Below the pieces are notes generated by a model. The model made no database searches. It was not told the origin of the DNA and was given only the letters and a program-made list of their open reading frames with translations. Source: Streptomyces sp. ISL-100 (GTDB taxonomy: Bacteria > Actinomycetota > Actinomycetes > Streptomycetales > Streptomycetaceae). Taken from it: a stretch of DNA of 64,000 nucleotides. The position numbers and the translations under genes are program-made. Location of the stretch: the NCBI RefSeq assembly GCF_018614615.1, contig NZ_JAGGOK010000036.1, positions 124,001 through 188,000 on the forward strand, read 5' to 3'. This document shows, piece after piece, positions 16,561 to 24,951 of this stretch; position 1 is the first letter of the stretch; each line of letters begins with the position of its first letter.

Positions 16561-17460
16561 TCAGGAACTGAGCTGAGCCAGTCCCTCCGTCGCTATCTGC
16601 TCGAAGACCTTCTCGTCGGCCGCGAAATCCGAGTCGGGGATGGGGGCGTGCAGGACGATCTCGGTGAAGCCGAGGGCGAAGTGCCTGCCCGCGAAGTCGA
16701 CGAAGGCTTCGAGAGACTCCAGCGGACCGCTCCGCTCCGGGGTGAAACCGGTGAGCAGGATCTTGTCGAGCTCGCCGGCGTCCCGGCCGATTTCGGCGCA
16801 GGCCGTGCCCAGCTTGGTGATCTGGCCGCGGATGGCCTCCAGCGACTCGGCGGGCGTACCGGACTCGAAGAGCTTCGGGTCGCCCGTGGTCACCCAGGCC
16901 TGGCCGTATTGGGCGGCGAGCTTCAGCCCGCGCGGGCCGGTCGCGGCGACGGCGAAGGGAAGCCTGGGCCGCTGAACGCAGCCGGGGATGTTGCGGGCCT
17001 CGACGGCGGAGTAGTGCGTGCCCGCGTGGGTGACGGCGGGCTCGGTGAGCAGCCGGTCCAGGAGGGGCAGGAATTCGCCGAAGCGGTCGGCGCGCTCGCG
17101 CGGCGTCCAGGGCTCCTGGCCGAGGGCGGTGGCGTCGAATCCGTTGCCGCCGGCTCCGATGCCGAGCGTGACGCGTCCACCGGACACGTCGTCCAGCGTG
17201 ATCAGGTCCTTGGCGAGGGTCACGGGGTGCCGGAAGTTCGGCGAGGTGACGAGGGTGCCCAGGCGCATGCGCGTGGTCGCCCCGGCGGCGGCGGTAAGGG
17301 TCGGCACGGCGCCGAACCACGGGCCGTCGCGGAAGGTCCGCCAGGACAGGTGGTCGTACGTGTACGCGGCATGGAAGCCGAGCTGCTCGGCCCGCTGCCA
17401 GGCGTCACGGCCGCCCTGCGACCAACGGTGGATGGGAAGTATCACGGTACTCAGACGCAT
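16561..17460 (-). CDS. LLM-class F420-dependent oxidoreductase
   Basis: A 299-residue TIM-barrel oxidoreductase of the luciferase-like monooxygenase class. The N-terminus has the AEQLGFHAAYTYDHLSW motif, the TLVTSPNFRHPVTLAKD strand lies near residues 70-86, and LDDVSGGRVTLGIGAGG near 88-104. These are the cofactor-binding features of the F420-dependent subgroup; an FMN cofactor cannot be excluded. The substrate is unknown. ATG 17460 follows GGGGG. It stands alone on the minus strand. Confidence 0.87.
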   Translation of the reverse strand: MRLSTVILPIHRWSQGGRDAWQRAEQLGFHAAYTYDHLSWRTFRDGPWFGAVPTLTAAAGATTRMRLGTLVTSPNFRHPVTLAKDLITLDDVSGGRVTLGIGAGGNGFDATALGQEPWTPRERADRFGEFLPLLDRLLTEPAVTHAGTHYSAVEARNIPGCVQRPRLPFAVAATGPRGLKLAAQYGQAWVTTGDPKLFESGTPAESLEAIRGQITKLGTACAEIGRDAGELDKILLTGFTPERSGPLESLEAFVDFAGRHFALGFTEIVLHAPIPDSDFAADEKVFEQIATEGLAQLSS

Positions 17461-17479
17461 CCCCCGACCCTACGCGGGA

Positions 17480-17513
17480 CCCGGCCCGTGCTGGGCGGGC
17501 CCCAAGGGCCGGG
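17480..17513 (-). terminator. Candidate terminator of HSP90/repeat-protein operon
   Basis: A perfect 8-bp stem (CCCGGCCC at 17480-17487, complement at 17506-17513) with an 18-base loop, located 27 bp after the operon's last stop codon. No U-tract is present. Confidence 0.45.
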
Positions 17514-17539
17514 GGCTGCGCATGGGTCAGCTCAGTTCC

Positions 17540-20500
17540 TCAGCTCAGGTTCTTGAGGTTGCCTTCCACCGCCCGCAGCAGCCGGCGTGCCTCGTCGCTG
17601 TCGCTCGCGCCCAGCTCGGCCGCCAGCTCGCGCAGGCGGCGAAGGGCGTTCTCCGACCGCCCGAGTCTGTTCTCGTTCCAAGCACAACGCAGCGCACAGT
17701 CCACTCGCTCCCGCAGCGCCTCCGCACCGGAGGCCGTGAACGCGTCGATCGCCTTCTCCCAGAGGACCGCCGTCTCCCGGCGCACGGCGTCGACCTTCTC
17801 GTCCTCGTCCCCCTCGGCCTCCTCGTCCTCCTCGGCCTCGTCGTCGTACTCGTCCTCGTCATATTTGTAGAGCTGTGCTTCCAGCAGTTCCGCCAGCTGC
17901 GCCCACGTCCGCGCCCGCTCCACCAGCAGTTCCTCGGGGCCGCCCTCCAGCGCCTCGAGCGCCTGCTCCATCAGGGCCCGCGCCCGTACGACGGCTTCCG
18001 CGTCCGGTTCCTCGCCGCCCACCTCCAGCCAGGCGAGCGAGCGCAGCGCCCTGACGTACGGGACGGTCTGACCGGTCGGGCGCCACAGCTCCAGCGCTCG
18101 CGCGTACGCCCGCTTCGCCTCATCCACCATCCCGCCGCCCGCGAGGCATTCCGCGGCGTGGGACGCCAGCTTCGCCTGTGGCCCCTGGTCGTCCCAGCCC
18201 TTGGTCACCTCGGCGGCCTGGAGGTACTGCTCGGCCGCTCCGCGCCAGTCGCCCAGGCCGCGCAGATTTTCGGCGAGCGTCTCGCGTGCCCGCACCGCCC
18301 GTTCCTCGCCGTGCTCCAGCAGGTCGGGCAGCGCGGACTCCAGCACCTCCGCGGCCTCCGCCCGCCGCCCGCTCTCTCCGTAGGCCTGGGCCAGGATCAA
18401 CCGTGCGTACGCTCCCGCGCCCGCCGTGTCGCCCGCGGCGTCGAACCAGTGCGCGGCCTCCAGGGCGTACGTCGCCGCCTCCTCCTCCTTGCCGTCCTGG
18501 TGGTAGAGCGCCTCCGCCAGCGCCAGGCGTACGGCGCCCAGCTCAGCGGGGTCGGTCAGCTCCGCGCTGTGGGTGACGGCAGCGCGCGCCGGCTCCTCGG
18601 CCTTCTCGAAGCGGCCGTGCATCATCCGCAGCCTGGCCAGCCGTCTCAGCGGCCGCGCGCTGTCCCACAGGCGCCCGGTGCTGACGCTGCGGTCGGCGGC
18701 GGACGAGAGGAGAGCCTCGACACGTATCCAGTCCCCGTCCTCCCACGCGTCCTCGGCGAGCATGATCTCGACGTCGGCCAGCATGTCGTCCACGCCGTCC
18801 ACCGCGCCCGTACCGCCGTGGGCCGCGTACCGCTCGAAGAAGTCCGAGAGCGCAGCCGAGGTCAGGGCGCCGTCTTCCGCGTGACCGTCCTCCCCATCGC
18901 CGTGTTCCCGATGGCCGTGTTCCCGGTGGTCCAGGAAAGAGCCGGCCTTGATCCGAATCAGCTCCGCGCTCGCCATCCGCCGCAGCCGCGCGGGCTCCGC
19001 CGGATCCAGGGCCTCGGCGGAAGCGACCGCCGCGTCGAGCAGTTGCCGTACCTCCGCCGCCTCGGCGCCCTCCTGGAGCGCGGCGAGGGCGAGGCCGATC
19101 TCGCCGAAGGCGGCCCGGCCGGGCTCCCCCACCGCACGGTACGCCAGGACCGCTTCCGCGAAGAGCTTGCGCGGCGACTGCTGAGACTCCCGCCCGGCGC
19201 GCACCGCACGGTACGACAGCAGGTCGGCGGCGAGCAGCGCGTCCGGCTCGTCGCCCCCCTCCGCAACCGCCTCAGCGACCCGTTCCCAAGCCGCGGTGGT
19301 CCCCGGATGCCCCAGCGCACGCAACCTGCGTGCCTCGGCGACCAGTTCCTGTACGTCGCCGCTCACCGCCGGGGCGGGAGCGGAGACCACGCCCACCGCT
19401 GCCACGCCGGGTCCGGCCAGCACCGGACTGCGTACCCCCAGCGGCAGTGCGTCCAGCAGTGGCTGCCGCTCCAGCCGCTTGGTCCGCGCGTCGGACACGA
19501 CCGTGCTGCCGTTGCGCTCGTCGAAGAGCTTCGCCCGCGCCGCGCCCAAGGGGGCCAGCAGCCCGTGGAGTTCGCCTACGGTGCGCTGCTCTCCCTCGTA
19601 CGCGACGGTGGGCCTGTCCCCGTGCCCAAGAGTGATCAGTCGGCCCAGCAGCACCAGGACGCCCGTGACGAAACCCAGCCGCCCTTCGAGCTTCTCGCTG
19701 TTGCCCAGATGCGGACCGTGCTCGGCCAGCAGTTCCAGACCGCGCGCCTCGTTGCCGGTGAGCGCGCAGAACTCGATGTGCAGGCCGATGGAGGAGAGCA
19801 GGCTTTCGTTGCCCTTCGCCATCCGGTAGCCGCGCAGATGATTTGTGCGCGCCTGGTCGAGGCGTCCCAGTGCGACCAGGGGCAGCAGAGACTTGGCGAG
19901 CACCCGGTGCGGCTCTTCCGCGCAGGTCAGCCGCCCGGCGAGGACCGGCTCCCAGACCTGGAGCGCCTTCTCGTACTCGTCCTGGGCGGCCCAGTAGCGG
20001 CCCTGGTCGTTGAGCTCGCACGCGTGGCAGTCGCTCATGCGGGTGCGCTCGGCGGCGGTCCATGCCTCGAAGGCGCGCGCGGCCCGCTCGGTGTCACCCC
20101 TGTTCTCCGCGACGTGCAGCTCCACCTTGCGCACCGGGCCCTCGGAGTACCCGGCGATCCGGTAGCGGCGTTCCATCTCACCGAGCCACTTCTCGATGGA
20201 GGCCATCGGCACCTCAGGCAGGCTCAGCATCCCCGAACTGGCCCATTTGAAGAACCAGTGCAGGCTGTGGGTGTCGGACCTGTCGAAGCCGGACGGGTCG
20301 CGGTCCCATTCCTGGAGCAGCCTGGCGAACGGCACCAGCATCTTGCCGCGCTCGGTGCTGTATTCGTACGCGTTGATCAGGCCGAACAGCGCCTGGCGCA
20401 GCAGTTCCCGGTCGCCGGTCTGCTCGGCCGCCGCGACGATCTCCTCGCCGCGTGCGTTGCGCAGCGGGCCGTTCGGGGCGCTGCGGTTCTCCCAGAGCGC

Positions 20501-20542
20501 CTTGCGGACGGCGTCGGGGGACGGGGGCACGGGGCTGGTCAC
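17540..20542 (-). CDS. Large helical-repeat (TPR-like) protein coupled to an HSP90-family ATPase
   Basis: A 1000-residue, Ala/Leu/Glu-rich protein made of repeated helix pairs resembling tetratricopeptide repeats (for example LGDWRGAAEQYLQAAEV and GMVDEAKRAYARALELW). It has no signal peptide or membrane segment, so it is cytosolic. Two low-complexity stretches interrupt it: a His/Glu/Gly/Asp-rich run near residues 535-555 and a very acidic run near 885-910. The first 200 residues form a separate conserved region. GTG 20542 overlaps the HSP90-like stop codon (GTGA), so the two proteins are made together. A role as partner or adaptor of that ATPase is inferred from coupling and from known TPR/HSP90 pairing in eukaryotes. 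Confidence 0.72.
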   Translation of the reverse strand: MTSPVPPSPDAVRKALWENRSAPNGPLRNARGEEIVAAAEQTGDRELLRQALFGLINAYEYSTERGKMLVPFARLLQEWDRDPSGFDRSDTHSLHWFFKWASSGMLSLPEVPMASIEKWLGEMERRYRIAGYSEGPVRKVELHVAENRGDTERAARAFEAWTAAERTRMSDCHACELNDQGRYWAAQDEYEKALQVWEPVLAGRLTCAEEPHRVLAKSLLPLVALGRLDQARTNHLRGYRMAKGNESLLSSIGLHIEFCALTGNEARGLELLAEHGPHLGNSEKLEGRLGFVTGVLVLLGRLITLGHGDRPTVAYEGEQRTVGELHGLLAPLGAARAKLFDERNGSTVVSDARTKRLERQPLLDALPLGVRSPVLAGPGVAAVGVVSAPAPAVSGDVQELVAEARRLRALGHPGTTAAWERVAEAVAEGGDEPDALLAADLLSYRAVRAGRESQQSPRKLFAEAVLAYRAVGEPGRAAFGEIGLALAALQEGAEAAEVRQLLDAAVASAEALDPAEPARLRRMASAELIRIKAGSFLDHREHGHREHGDGEDGHAEDGALTSAALSDFFERYAAHGGTGAVDGVDDMLADVEIMLAEDAWEDGDWIRVEALLSSAADRSVSTGRLWDSARPLRRLARLRMMHGRFEKAEEPARAAVTHSAELTDPAELGAVRLALAEALYHQDGKEEEAATYALEAAHWFDAAGDTAGAGAYARLILAQAYGESGRRAEAAEVLESALPDLLEHGEERAVRARETLAENLRGLGDWRGAAEQYLQAAEVTKGWDDQGPQAKLASHAAECLAGGGMVDEAKRAYARALELWRPTGQTVPYVRALRSLAWLEVGGEEPDAEAVVRARALMEQALEALEGGPEELLVERARTWAQLAELLEAQLYKYDEDEYDDEAEEDEEAEGDEDEKVDAVRRETAVLWEKAIDAFTASGAEALRERVDCALRCAWNENRLGRSENALRRLRELAAELGASDSDEARRLLRAVEGNLKNLS

Positions 20543-22455
20543 TGCTGGTCCTCCGAGGACGCGGCGGGCGGGGTGGTGGCAGTCGGGGTGGTGACCGTCG
20601 GGTGGGTGGCCCATTCCAGGAGTCCGAGGAAGGCCCGGTTGAGCAGGGACGTGTCGGTAGGACGCAGTGGCCGCTGTGCCATCAGCAGGGCCTGCCCGTA
20701 CAGCGACTCGACGGCGGTCCCGGCCAGTTCGGCGTCGGGGATCGCGGCGATGCGCCGGACGAGCGGGTTGTTGTGGTTGAGGACGAGGCGTGCGCGGGGT
20801 GCGGAGCCGCGCAGCGCTCCGAGGATGTCGCTCCACAGCGTGTCGGCGTCGGCCTCGGCCTCGGCCCGGTCCCGCTCGTGGCGTGCCTCGCGGTCGTCGA
20901 GGTGCAGCGCGGGCACGGTGACCGGCTGGAAGGCGCGCAGCGCCACGTCGCAGCCGAGCGGGTCGAGGCGGGTGCGGGCGGTGGCGAGGAAGCCGGCCAG
21001 CGCCAGCTCCTGCTGCGGCCCGACCGGGTCGAGATGCGCGGTGACGGCGCCCGCGTCGAGCTCGGTGACCTTGACGCCGGCCCTGATCTGCGGAAGGAGA
21101 GCGATGAGGTCGGCGTCGTACGTGTAACCGCAGTTGACCACACCCAGGCCGTGAGCGGCGGCGATCGGGGCGACCTGGCGGAACTCCTCGACCGTACGCG
21201 TGAAGTGGACCTCGGGGTGGGCGCGTACGAACTCGTCGAGCGTGACGCGGCCGTCGCTGGTCTCGAACGGGAGCCACGGCAGCATCAGTTCCAGCAGCTC
21301 GGCGTCGTGCCGGGCGAGGGACTTCACGCCGAGGTGGTGCACGGTGAGGAAGGCGGCGAGCCGGGCCGGGTCGCCCGCGGCCAGCTCGGTCAGCCACTGC
21401 CTGATGCGAACGCCCAGGGCCTCGCGTACGGCGGCGAGGGTCTCGTCGTCGTACAGGTTCTCGCGGGACGCGGTCGGCCGGAGCGTGTCCGTGTCGAGGA
21501 CGACACGTACGAAGAAGGCCCAATCGGGCAGCAGGTTGTCCGCCCCGTCGGTGAGCAGCATGCCTTTCAAGTACACGCGGTGGGAGGCGCGGTGGGCCGG
21601 GCTGGTCGCGGCCGGCAGGACGTACGCGACGCCGCGCACGCCCGCTACGGGGATGTCCAGGTCGATCGAGTCGAGCGGTGTGAAACCGAAGACCTTGGCG
21701 CAGTGGCCGGCCAGGGCGACCCTGCGGGCGGTCGGCGTCGGGTACGGGCGGTCCCAGACGGCGGGCCGGTCGGTGATCTCACGGACGACGCCGTCTGGCC
21801 CCGCGAAGGTCACCTCGTACGGAAGCAACGAGCCGAAGTCCCGAGCGAGTTCCTCGACGCGCTTGGGAGCCGCCCATTCCTCGGCGCCGGGCCTGGGCTC
21901 CAGATGAACGGTGGTGCCGGGCTCGGGGCGGGCCTCGTGGGGGAGCGTACGGACGGTGTACGAGCCGTCGTCGGTGGCCAGCCACTCGACGGGCGGCTGG
22001 TCGGGCGTACGCGCGGAGCGTGAGACGACGCGGATCTGCCGGGCCACGACGAAGCAAGCGAGCAGCCCGATGCCGAACTGGCCGAGGAACTCCTGGCGGG
22101 CGCTTTCGAGTCCGTCGCGCTTGGAGCTGCGGCCGATGGTGGCGAGGAGGGTGTGCACCTCGTCGGCGGTCAGGCCGATGCCGGTGTCCTCGATGCTCAC
22201 GGCGGACCCGGTGGCGGTCAGCCGGATACGGACCGGGGCGGCCGGGTCGTGCGCGAGGCGCGCGGTCGCCGCGTCCACCGCGTTCTGCAGGAGCTCGCGG
22301 ACGTAGACACGCGGGCTGGAGTAGAGGTGGTGGGAGAGCAGGTCGACGAGGCCTCTGAGGTCCACCTGGAAGGTGTTGACGGAGGCGCTGTCATGGGCCG
22401 TGCCGTTGGCATTGGCGGCGGCGTTGGCATCGGAATGGGCAGCAGGCAGGTTCAT
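20539..22455 (-). CDS. HSP90-family (HtpG-like) ATPase
   Basis: A 638-residue GHKL-fold ATPase with HSP90 layout. The N-terminal domain has ELLQNAVDA (about residues 54-62, catalytic Glu and Mg-binding Asn), EDTGIGLT (about 92-99) and GQFGIGLLACF (about 122-132). The middle domain contains HRVYLKGMLL and TASRENL near 290-320, matching the HtpG strand and the gamma-phosphate-sensing Arg. The C-terminal part is diverged from E. coli HtpG. An initial 24-residue Asn/Ala-rich tail precedes the fold. ATG 22455 has GAGGTGA upstream. It is translationally coupled to the repeat protein; the client is unknown. Confidence 0.88.
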   Translation of the reverse strand: MNLPAAHSDANAAANANGTAHDSASVNTFQVDLRGLVDLLSHHLYSSPRVYVRELLQNAVDAATARLAHDPAAPVRIRLTATGSAVSIEDTGIGLTADEVHTLLATIGRSSKRDGLESARQEFLGQFGIGLLACFVVARQIRVVSRSARTPDQPPVEWLATDDGSYTVRTLPHEARPEPGTTVHLEPRPGAEEWAAPKRVEELARDFGSLLPYEVTFAGPDGVVREITDRPAVWDRPYPTPTARRVALAGHCAKVFGFTPLDSIDLDIPVAGVRGVAYVLPAATSPAHRASHRVYLKGMLLTDGADNLLPDWAFFVRVVLDTDTLRPTASRENLYDDETLAAVREALGVRIRQWLTELAAGDPARLAAFLTVHHLGVKSLARHDAELLELMLPWLPFETSDGRVTLDEFVRAHPEVHFTRTVEEFRQVAPIAAAHGLGVVNCGYTYDADLIALLPQIRAGVKVTELDAGAVTAHLDPVGPQQELALAGFLATARTRLDPLGCDVALRAFQPVTVPALHLDDREARHERDRAEAEADADTLWSDILGALRGSAPRARLVLNHNNPLVRRIAAIPDAELAGTAVESLYGQALLMAQRPLRPTDTSLLNRAFLGLLEWATHPTVTTPTATTPPAASSEDQQ

Positions 22456-22789
22456 TGGGTCACCTCGCGCGCGGCGCGGGGTCGGGCGATCGCGGGGTCC
22501 CCCCCCTCACGAATCGCGATGGATGCCCGGCCCGCACTGAGTGGCACGCACACGCACGCACGGAACACGAGGTGTACACGCAAGCACAGGGCTCGGAGTT
22601 GATGGCAATCGTAGAGGCGGGCACTGACAATGCCCAAGGAGATTGATCCCGGCCGGTGGCAGGGCAGCTGCAAGCAAGTAGCAGGCAGGCGGCAGGCCGC
22701 TTCCGGCAGGGCTTGCCGCAGGTCTTCCGGCAGGTCTCAGATGTGCGCCTCTTCGCACGCCCGTGCATCGCGTACGGGAAGATGGATCT
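22456..22789. other. Divergent intergenic region, HSP90-like gene / HAD gene
   Basis: This gap of 334 bases holds the two outward promoters. I could not place a confident -10/-35 pair or a HAIR/CIRCE-type heat-shock element. A stretch at about 22660-22740 repeats GGCAGG-like words (for example GCAGGCAGGCGGCAGG), without a regular period. No gene is supported here. Confidence 0.4.
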
Positions 22790-23665
22790 GTGACCTCAGC
22801 TACCGACCCTCAGCAGGCCCAGCCGGCCCGGCCGGCCCCCGCCGCCACAACCACCCCGCGGCTGATCGCGACCGACCTGGACGGCACGCTGCTGCGTGAC
22901 GACAAGTCCGTGTCGGACCGTACGATCGCCGCGCTCGCCGCCGCCGAACGGGCCGGCATCGAGGTCTTCTTCGTCACCGGCCGTCCGGCCCGCTGGATGG
23001 ACGTCGTCAGCGACCACGTCCACGGCCACGGCCTGGCCATCTGCGCGAACGGCGCCGCCGTCGTCGACCTGCACGCGGGCGGCAAGCTGATCCAGGTCCG
23101 ACCGCTGGCCCGCGAGGACGCCCTCGCCGTCGTCGTCGCGCTGCGCGCCGCCGCCCCCGGCACCTCCTTCGCGGTCGAGCTCTCCACCGGCATCCACTAC
23201 GAGCCGGAGTACCCGCCCTTCTTCCTCGACCCGGGCGCCACCGTGGCCACCGCCGAGAAGCTCCTCCAGGAGCCCACCCCCGGCTCCGGCGCGCCGGTCG
23301 TCAAACTGCTCGCCCACCACACCGAGCTGTCCCCCGACGACTTCCTCACCCTGGCCCGCGCGACCACGGACCACCGCGCGTCCGTCACCCGCTCCAGCCC
23401 GTCCACGCTGCTGGAGATCAGCGGTTACGGCGTCTCCAAGGCCAGCACCCTGGCGCAGTGCTGCGCCGAGCGCGGCATCTCGCCCGCCGAGGTCGTGGCC
23501 TTCGGGGACATGCCGAACGATGTCGAGATGCTGGCCTGGGCGGGCACGTCGTACGCGATGGGCAACGCGCACCCGGACGTGGTGGCCGCGGCGTCCGGCC
23601 GTACGGTCGCGAACAACGACGACGGCGTCGCGGTGGTCATCGAGCGGATCCTGGCAGCCCTGTAG
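22790..23665 (+). CDS. Cof-type HAD-IIB family hydrolase
   Basis: A 291-residue HAD phosphatase, a paralogue of the one at 2363-3196. Motifs are DLDGTLL (about residues 28-34), VTGRPARW near 62, a Lys in GVSKAST and GDMPNDVEM near 235 for Mg2+ binding. An 18-residue Pro/Ala-rich extension precedes motif I. The GTG at 22790 is chosen over ATG 22763 because GGAAGATGGA lies just upstream. The substrate is a small phosphorylated metabolite not readable from sequence. Convergent with the M23 peptidase gene. Confidence 0.86.
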   Translation: MTSATDPQQAQPARPAPAATTTPRLIATDLDGTLLRDDKSVSDRTIAALAAAERAGIEVFFVTGRPARWMDVVSDHVHGHGLAICANGAAVVDLHAGGKLIQVRPLAREDALAVVVALRAAAPGTSFAVELSTGIHYEPEYPPFFLDPGATVATAEKLLQEPTPGSGAPVVKLLAHHTELSPDDFLTLARATTDHRASVTRSSPSTLLEISGYGVSKASTLAQCCAERGISPAEVVAFGDMPNDVEMLAWAGTSYAMGNAHPDVVAAASGRTVANNDDGVAVVIERILAAL

Positions 23666-23720
23666 CCGCGCAGGGCGCCCGCCTCAGCGCCCACAGCGCC
23701 GTCATCCGCCTCATCCGCCC

Positions 23721-24812
23721 TCAGAAACCCGCCCCGCGCTCCCGCATCCAAGGCGCCGGATCGATCCCCGATCCCAGGTGGGGAGTGAGCCGTACCTCGA
23801 AGTGCAGGTGCGGTCCCGAGGAGTTTCCGGTGGTGCCGGCCTGCGCGATCCACTGGCCGGTCCGCACCAGCTCGCCCTGGTCGACCATGACCCCTGCCAG
23901 GTGCGCGTACTGCGAGAAGTAGCCGTCCGGGTGCTCGATCACCACCTCGATCCCGAAAGCACCGCCGCAGGAAACGGAGACGACGCGGCCCTTACCGATG
24001 GCCCGTACCGGTGTGCCGATGTCCACGGCGAAGTCCTGCCCGGTGTGCCGGCTCTTCCAGCGCGCACCCTTACCGCCGAATCCGGCGGACAGCTCGTACT
24101 CCTCGACGGGCGTCACCCACGCGCGCGTAGTGGAGGATCGTCCCTTCTCATCCAGGCGTACGGCGCCGGCGCAGCGCCCCGCCGCGACGCTGCGCTCCGC
24201 CTCTCCCTGGAGCTTCCACCGGGCGTTCTCGAGCTTCGCCGTGATGGCCCGCTTGATCGACGCGAGCCGCTCCGTACGGGCGTCGAGGTCGTGCCAGGCG
24301 GCTTTCGCCAGCTGCTCGTCCTTCGCCAGCCTGCGCTCGGCCCGCTCGGCCCGGTCCAGCATCCGGGACACGGCGAGCTCGGCCTGCCAGGCGAGCCGGT
24401 GACCGTCCATCAGCTCCTGCGGGTCGTCGGCGAGCAGGAGCTTGGCGGTGTACGCGATTCCGCCGCCGCCGGCGCGGTACTGGGCGCGGGCGACCCGGCC
24501 CACGTCCCCGCGCAGCCGCTGGATCTCGCGCCGCTCGTCCGCGAGCAGCCGCTCCAGGCGCACGGCCTTCGCCCGCTGCTCGCGCGCCGCCCGCCTGCCC
24601 TGCTCGTACGTCTCGGCGGCCCGGGCGGCCTGTTCGTACAGCCGCGCCACCTCAGCGGCGATGGCGGGCCCGTCGGAGGAGGGGACACCGGCGCGGACAC
24701 CCGGCGCGGGCGGACCCGAAGCGGCCGGGGCGGCAGCGGCGGCGGGCGCGGGAAGGCACAGAAGCACGCACAACACCGGCACGAGCAGCCGTTGGCAGGG
24801 TCCGAGGTGCAT
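23721..24812 (-). CDS. Secreted M23-family (LytM) peptidase with coiled coil
   Basis: A 363-residue exported protein, presumably a peptidoglycan endopeptidase or its activator. A signal peptide spans residues 1 to about 28 (hydrophobic core LLVPVLCVLLCLPAP, then an Ala-rich cleavage region). Residues 45-200 are a Glu/Arg/Ala-rich coiled coil as in EnvC/NlpD-type proteins. The C-terminal LytM domain has HTGQDFAVD (metal ligands His and Asp) and HLHFE (catalytic His and metal His), so it is likely active. ATG 24812 is chosen to give the signal peptide; upstream starts add a charged N-terminus and are less likely. Confidence 0.87.
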   Translation of the reverse strand: MHLGPCQRLLVPVLCVLLCLPAPAAAAAPAASGPPAPGVRAGVPSSDGPAIAAEVARLYEQAARAAETYEQGRRAAREQRAKAVRLERLLADERREIQRLRGDVGRVARAQYRAGGGGIAYTAKLLLADDPQELMDGHRLAWQAELAVSRMLDRAERAERRLAKDEQLAKAAWHDLDARTERLASIKRAITAKLENARWKLQGEAERSVAAGRCAGAVRLDEKGRSSTTRAWVTPVEEYELSAGFGGKGARWKSRHTGQDFAVDIGTPVRAIGKGRVVSVSCGGAFGIEVVIEHPDGYFSQYAHLAGVMVDQGELVRTGQWIAQAGTTGNSSGPHLHFEVRLTPHLGSGIDPAPWMRERGAGF

Positions 24813-24951
24813 CCACGGATCGTGTCCCGCGCACCGCCCGATCTCGTGCACCAAGGTCACGTCACCGGGGTGTCGTCCCGCCATCCGGCCTACCCGGGCG
24901 CCCGCGGAGGGTCCCGGAGCGGCCCTTGCGGCCAGTCCCCACACAAAAGCC

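Noticed and set aside
17018..21127. A very long open frame on the plus strand opposite the HSP90/repeat-protein genes
   Set aside because: It is an antisense shadow of G+C-rich third codon positions: Arg/Pro/Ala-rich, without family features, while the minus-strand frames carry clear motifs.
22660..22740. GGCAGG-rich stretch as a CRISPR or tandem repeat
   Set aside because: Units have no fixed length or spacing and no spacers; probably compositional.
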